Positions 59,834 through 64,000 of a stretch of DNA of 64,000 nucleotides are shown one piece after another. Source of the stretch: Zygaena filipendulae (taxonomy: Eukaryota; Arthropoda; Insecta; Lepidoptera; Zygaenidae). Position numbers and translations under genes: made by a program. Each line of letters begins with the position of its first letter. The first letter of the stretch is position 1. Under the pieces are notes generated by a model, which was given only the letters and a program-made list of their open reading frames with translations, ran no database searches and was not told the origin of the DNA. The stretch lies in contig OU015674.1 in the NCBI GenBank assembly GCA_907165275.2, forward strand, positions 8,271,001 through 8,335,000, given 5' to 3'.

Positions 59834-60664
59834 GTACAGTCAACAGCAATAGTAGATGATCTAAATCAGAAATTCAATACGTTCAACGGAGTTCGCGTCA
59901 GATTTGTGGCGTCGAAGTGATTCAAAAGTATGTGATTGTAAATTAGGTATACCAAACATTTACTACTAATACAGCTGCCATATATTCGTGATCAGTTTTG
60001 ACTCCAAAAGTTATAAACTCAATTCGCATCAGAACTAGGAAGTAAAAAAAATGTTTTTAAAACTAGTGAACAGTTAAAATCAAAAATTAAATGATGAAAC
60101 AGAGGTCACGTAATCATGAGGCAAATAATTCATCCATACTTATTTTATAATTATCCCAGTAATTTAATTTGTTATGTTTTACGAAAAAACAACACGTAGC
60201 ACGGAGCAGAGGACAAAAATAAAAACTAAATATGAAAAAATATTGCTATTGTTATTAATTAGTAATATTATAGAAAATTTATTGATTACTAAATAATTCA
60301 TACATCCAAATATAAAAAAAAGTTCAAGAAAAATTATTTTCTTAAGTTTTTAACGGAAATCTGCTTTAGTAGGTATACTAATTTTGAACCGTCATCATTT
60401 AATTTCTGATTTTAACTGTTCACTAGTTTTGAATTTTTTTTTCACTTCTTAGTTCTGATGCGTATTGAGTTTATAACTTTTGGAGTCAAAACTGATCACG
60501 AATATATGGCAGCTGTACTAGTCGTAAATGTTTGGTATACCTAATTTACAATCACATACTTTTGAATCACTTCGACGCCACACAGTTCTGACGCGAACTC
60601 GCGAACTCCGTTCATTAGTATTGAATTTCTGATTTTGATCATCTATTTTTGCTGTTGACTGTAC
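59834..60664. mobile_element. Large fold-back element with ~265-bp inverted arms
   Basis: Arms 59834-60098 and 60391-60664: GTACAGTCAACAGCAATAGT at the left, ATTTTTGCTGTTGACTGTAC at the right, and matching inner blocks (TTCGTGATCAGTTTTGACTC / its inverse, AACTAGTGAACAGTTAAAAT / its inverse). Arms differ at scattered bases. The 290-bp centre is AT-rich. The ends match the short MITE at 24340-24451. Confidence 0.9.
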
Positions 60665-60696
60665 GTATAGCTCCGGCGTATGAAAATCAAAATTTT

Positions 60697-60915
60697 GTTT
60701 AGTCCGTCAGTTAGATAATAAAAGAAATTATACACACGTAGGTATACTTTGGTTGTCAAATTAATGAAAAAATACTTCGATAAAATGCATCGAATGTTTA
60801 GGAGTGGGAGCTCGTGACTGTAGCACGGCGTGACGTCACGCGTCGACTTAATGTATCTCCTTTTTTTATTTCGTGACCAATTTTTTTTATTAATCTATAA
60901 GACGGACTAAAAACT
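60697..60915. mobile_element. MITE, TTAGTCCGTC family, third copy
   Basis: TTAGTCCGTCAGTTAG at the left, TATAAGACGGACTAA at the right, with the core CGTGACGTCACGCG. The outer ATGTTGACTA ends are absent. Confidence 0.75.
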
Positions 60916-60954
60916 AAAAAGGAAACTAGCCTATACTGCGACGGCGTCGGGGCG

Positions 60955-61055
60955 GGGGCGCGGGGCGGGGGGCAGGTGGTGGTGGGGGTGGGGGTAGGGT
61001 GGGGGTGGGGGTAGGGGTGGCGGTGGGGCTGGGGTCGGGGGCGGGGGCGGGTACA
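60955..61055. repeat. G-rich repeat (GGGGGTGGGGGTA)n
   Basis: GGTGGGGGTGGGGGTAGGGT and similar on the plus strand; strong G-quadruplex potential. The minus strand gives a Pro/His/Thr frame that is a by-product. Confidence 0.9.
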
Positions 61056-61547
61056 CAACGAGCGGTACTAGTTCAGTTCACAACCAAGCGGCGTCGCGTC
61101 GCCGCGCAGCCCTCGCCACTACTATGTACTACTTAGTGTAGAGCCACGTTTTACGTATTACGTTACCGATATACATATTATATTAATTAGAATGGAGACA
61201 AAACAATCCGATCCTTTAGATTTCGAGACCGCCTCACTTAATTAACAATTGTACTAGATTATATTAAATACCTATTAATTTTAATTATTAATTAAATTTA
61301 TTTTTTATTCAATTATATTGCCACGAGTCTGAATTGAATTTTACAAAAATATACACACTGTACAAATAGTATAGTTGAGCGACTCGACGCGCACCGACAC
61401 GAGGGTCGAGCCTGCGGGCGCGGCCGGGGGGCGGGGCGGGGCGGGGCGGACAGAGGGGGGGGCACACACACGTACACGCTATAACTAACTCGTTGATTGA
61501 GACTTACGCTAACACTTAGGGCGGGGCCGCCGCGACTCGCGCCCGCT

Positions 61548-61548
61548 C

Positions 61549-61598
<50 letters not shown>

Positions 61599-61640
61599 CA
61601 GCCACACACACATACACACACGCACGCACACACAGTAATA
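61548..61640. repeat. (CGCA)n / (CA)n microsatellite
   Basis: (GCACGCAC)n for about 50 bp, then CACACACATACACACACG. Confidence 0.95.
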
Positions 61641-61837
61641 GAAACGGATCCGAAAGACACAACGACAGCTACGACTCAACACGCCAGCCGCGACGCACTC
61701 GCTGGAGAAGGATATTATTCGAGAAAACGATATTACGGAGAGAAATCAATCAGACTGAAGAGGGTTGGACGGCGACCGGATCCAAATCGGTGCCCGAAAG
61801 AAGTGTCGGCGACACTGCATCGGCGACCAGCGGGCAC

Positions 61838-61866
61838 GGGGGCGGGGGCGGGGGCGGGGGCGGGTG
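61838..61866. repeat. (GGGGGC)n tract
   Basis: Four to five units of GGGGGC. Confidence 0.9.
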
Positions 61867-62427
61867 GCCATCATGTGCAAAGTACTGAAGAGGTACTGCC
61901 CGACCCGGTATCAGAATGTGGCCGCGCGGACAGATTGCTCGGAGCCCGTAAAATTGGTTGGCAGAACTATTGAACTATTGTTTTGATTTCCACTCGAGAC
62001 CAATTTTTTAATTCCGCTTTAAGTACTGACACAACTTGTCTGCTTTACTTCGATGTGACGTCATCCTAAGTAGATACAGCAGCACCCGACCGCGCCGCGA
62101 TATTATGTAAAATTGCTATCGTACAAATAGAAACATTAATTAATTATTATTATTATCGTAGAATTCATTTAAATAAAAGTATATAATAATATCAAAAAAG
62201 CGTAATAAAGCACTCAGTATATACAAAGGCGTGAGTGACGCGGCGGCCGCAAACGTACCAGCACACTAGCACTAAACGAATCGTAATTACAATAAAATAA
62301 TAAAAATAATTATAATAATAAATCTTAAGCAATCTTAAATACCCTGTTGATTTCATTTTTTTTGTTAAATTAATATTTCCTCATTACAGTTCGTCAACGA
62401 ATAACAAACGAATAGAAGGCGCCGCCA

Positions 62428-62460
62428 CACTCACAGGACTCACAGGACTCACAGGACTCA
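62428..62460. repeat. 10-bp tandem repeat (ACTCACAGG)n
   Basis: CACAGGACTCACAGGACTCA, about four units. Confidence 0.9.
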
Positions 62461-62837
62461 TCGAAACCATTCACACCCGTTCGAATTAACTACTCTACCC
62501 CTCAGAGCGCTTACATATTTTCTACTAAGTCATGTGAGTTTAATACGTATGTAAGAATGTAAAAAGTCTAAACGCAATACGCAAAAAATTATGATTGCCG
62601 TCTGCAGTCTCCGCCTTGCCCTCCGGCAGACCGGCGTGAGATTATTAAGTATATTATTTATACTATAATAATTCTCTATGATTATTATTTTGAACATGAT
62701 TATAGTGTTAGACAGCTCTTAGACGAGTAGCGTAACCAAAAGGATGCCAGTGATTTGAATTTCGCCGTGAAATAGAAGGTCGACACGCGCCGGCGCCGCG
62801 GGCCCGCCCCTCGCCCCGAGCCTGCTTGCACGACCCC

Positions 62838-63000
62838 CCGTGCCTGGACGACCCACCGTGCCTGCACGACCGCCCGTGCCTGCACGACCCCCCGTGCCTG
62901 CACGACCCCCGTGCCTGCACGACCCCCCGTGCCTGGACGACCCACCGTGCCTGCACGACCCCCCGTGCCTGCACGACCCCCCGTGCCTGGACGACCTCCG
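62838..63000. repeat. 18-bp GC-rich minisatellite, nine copies
   Basis: CCGTGCCTGCACGACCCC with a GGACGACCCA variant in every third or fourth unit. Frames open on both strands are by-products. Confidence 0.93.
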
Positions 63001-63669
63001 CCCGCCGGCGCCGGCGACCCCACCCGGTAACACAGCACATCTCAACACTATTTTATATAAATTCATCTTTCACGTAACCCTATCTTTTTTAAGTATATGT
63101 CTTTCTTACGTATGTTATTTCGTTTTTACCTAATTTTTTTTAACCGTTTGTGCAAAGAAAACTTTAAATTCATTCATTAATTAAAGAATTTTGTACAAGA
63201 GTTATTATGATTCCTCCGCACCCCGCCTAAAAGGAGGAGCAAAAAATTGCTTCGCCCGTCTTATATTTTTCTTCACAAATATATTGTATAATGGATTCGA
63301 ACCGAAACTCTCGCTCGCCAGTATTTACAAAGTCACGGGGCGAGACGGCGTGACGGTCGCTCAGAATCCCTCGTTCACAAAAGTACTCCTCCCTACATCG
63401 ATACGTTTCTTAGATATATACCATCAAACATGTTAAATGAAAACTTCGACGACACATTAAAAAGGGGAGGATAGTGAGCCTTATCGCGAGCGCCGCAAGG
63501 ACGACGCCACGCGGGCGGCGCGGCGGCGCAAGTATAGTCAAAATATATGTGTATAAAATTATACTAACAGTAAAATAAGTAAACTATACACTAGCGATCC
63601 GAAGCTATACAGTATGTAACTGATCGGGTAACGTTAAGTCAAATGCACGGTGTCCATGGCAACACTGGG

Positions 63670-63721
63670 CGCCCCCCCCCCCCCCCGGCCCCACCCGACG
63701 CCGCGGGAGGGGGGGGGGGGC
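63670..63721. repeat. C-run and G-run in inverted order
   Basis: 17 C, a 27-bp spacer (CGGCCCCACCCGACGCCGCG), then about 12 G; the two runs can pair into a hairpin. Confidence 0.9.
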
Positions 63722-63882
63722 GTCAATGCTGTTGTAACAAAAATACAAGTTACGAATATTAATGCGTTGTATAAAAACAAATGCTAAACATCAATAAAAT
63801 GTTAAATCGTGTCACAGACGGTTATGTAACTTAGTTCATAAATAATTCTAAAAAAGTGTACAATATATTATATCAATATAAA

Positions 63883-64000
63883 TCAGATAGGCCGTTCGTT
63901 CACGTGACTCGACAGGTCGCTCCGAGCGGAGGGAGCCGGGCGGGGCCCCGGGGTAGCGGCGGGCCCCTGCGGCGGGGCACCCCCGGGGTAAGATAGGCCC
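63883..64000 (-). CDS. C-terminal end of an unidentified gene cut by the window edge
   Basis: On the minus strand an open frame runs from the window edge to TGA at 63883. Its 38 visible residues are Pro/Ala-rich (YPGGAPPQGPAATPGPRPAP) and end in a polar, non-repetitive tail SARSDLSSHVNERPI. The switch from GC-rich coding-like sequence to AT-rich sequence with AATAAA-type signals exactly after the stop favours a real C-terminus. A possible acceptor (CCGCAG|GGG) sits at 63966. I do not recognise the protein. The frame is short and GC-rich, so chance is possible. Confidence 0.45.
   Translation of the reverse strand, partial: GLSYPGGAPPQGPAATPGPRPAPSARSDLSSHVNERPI

Larger units (their letters stand above)
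57300..63882 (-). other. Second repeat-poor corridor, candidate 3'UTR of the edge gene
   Basis: About 6.6 kb without recognisable coding exons and with few dispersed repeats apart from a fold-back element (59834-60664), one MITE (60697-60915) and one small palindromic MITE (59428-59527). It is AT-rich with islands of G-rich or C-rich simple repeats. AATAAA occurs on the minus strand at about 58530 and 59768. It resembles the corridor behind Pur-alpha and lies directly behind the proposed stop at 63883, so a long 3'UTR is a fair inference. Confidence 0.3.

Noticed and set aside
61313..61973. Frames of 115 and 158 residues
   Set aside because: Largely (CGCA)n and (GGGGGC)n translations.
62700..63133. 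Several frames of 97-115 residues on both strands
   Set aside because: Translations of an 18-bp minisatellite.

Overview
The window looks like moth or butterfly (Lepidoptera) nuclear DNA. It has small exons in a sea of AT-rich introns, many short runs of the ACCTACCTACC/GGTAGGTA kind, a tRNA-derived SINE, many Helitron-like ends of the lepidopteran Lep1 type (GGTGAAACCGCGGG...CAGCTAGT), a MITE with a (GTCY)n tract, and nested MITEs. There is no bacterial or viral gene layout. Most open frames are chance frames in repeats.

The one gene I can reconstruct is Pur-alpha, on the minus strand. Nine coding exons join in phase from a 7-nt initiator segment at 45111-45117 to a proposed stop at 26490, giving a predicted 313-residue protein. 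The three PUR repeats (exons 3-7) are clear; the Gly-rich exon 8 and terminal exon 9 are splice-site based and less certain. A GC-rich block at about 45.59-45.96 kb may be its promoter and 5'UTR. The repeat-poor stretch from 26.5 down to about 15.8 kb could be a very long 3'UTR. At the right edge an open minus-strand frame ending at 63883 is probably the C-terminus of a second, unidentified gene, with 57.3-63.9 kb downstream of it.

Layout: 0-1.2 kb, a ~154-bp satellite with a three-monomer higher-order pattern; 1.65-3.57 kb, a 424-bp tandem repeat; 3.6-15.6 kb, non-coding DNA with Helitron-like copies, MITEs and a SINE; 15.8-26.5 kb, the repeat-poor corridor with a CRE/E-box tandem and a 12-copy, 39-bp G-rich minisatellite; 26.5-45.1 kb, Pur-alpha with an 83-bp-LTR gag-only retroelement, a deleted Tc1-type transposon and several MITEs in its introns; 48.7-55.7 kb, a 6.96-kb LTR element with apparently identical 624-bp LTRs, a CTAG target duplication and no gag-pol of its own; 57.3-64 kb, the second corridor and the edge gene.

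Most interesting: the young LTR element that carries decayed LINE pieces; the gag-plus-membrane-protein mini-retroelement inserted in a 15-bp minisatellite inside a Pur-alpha intron; and the purine-rich repeats on the sense strand of a gene whose family binds purine-rich nucleic acid.
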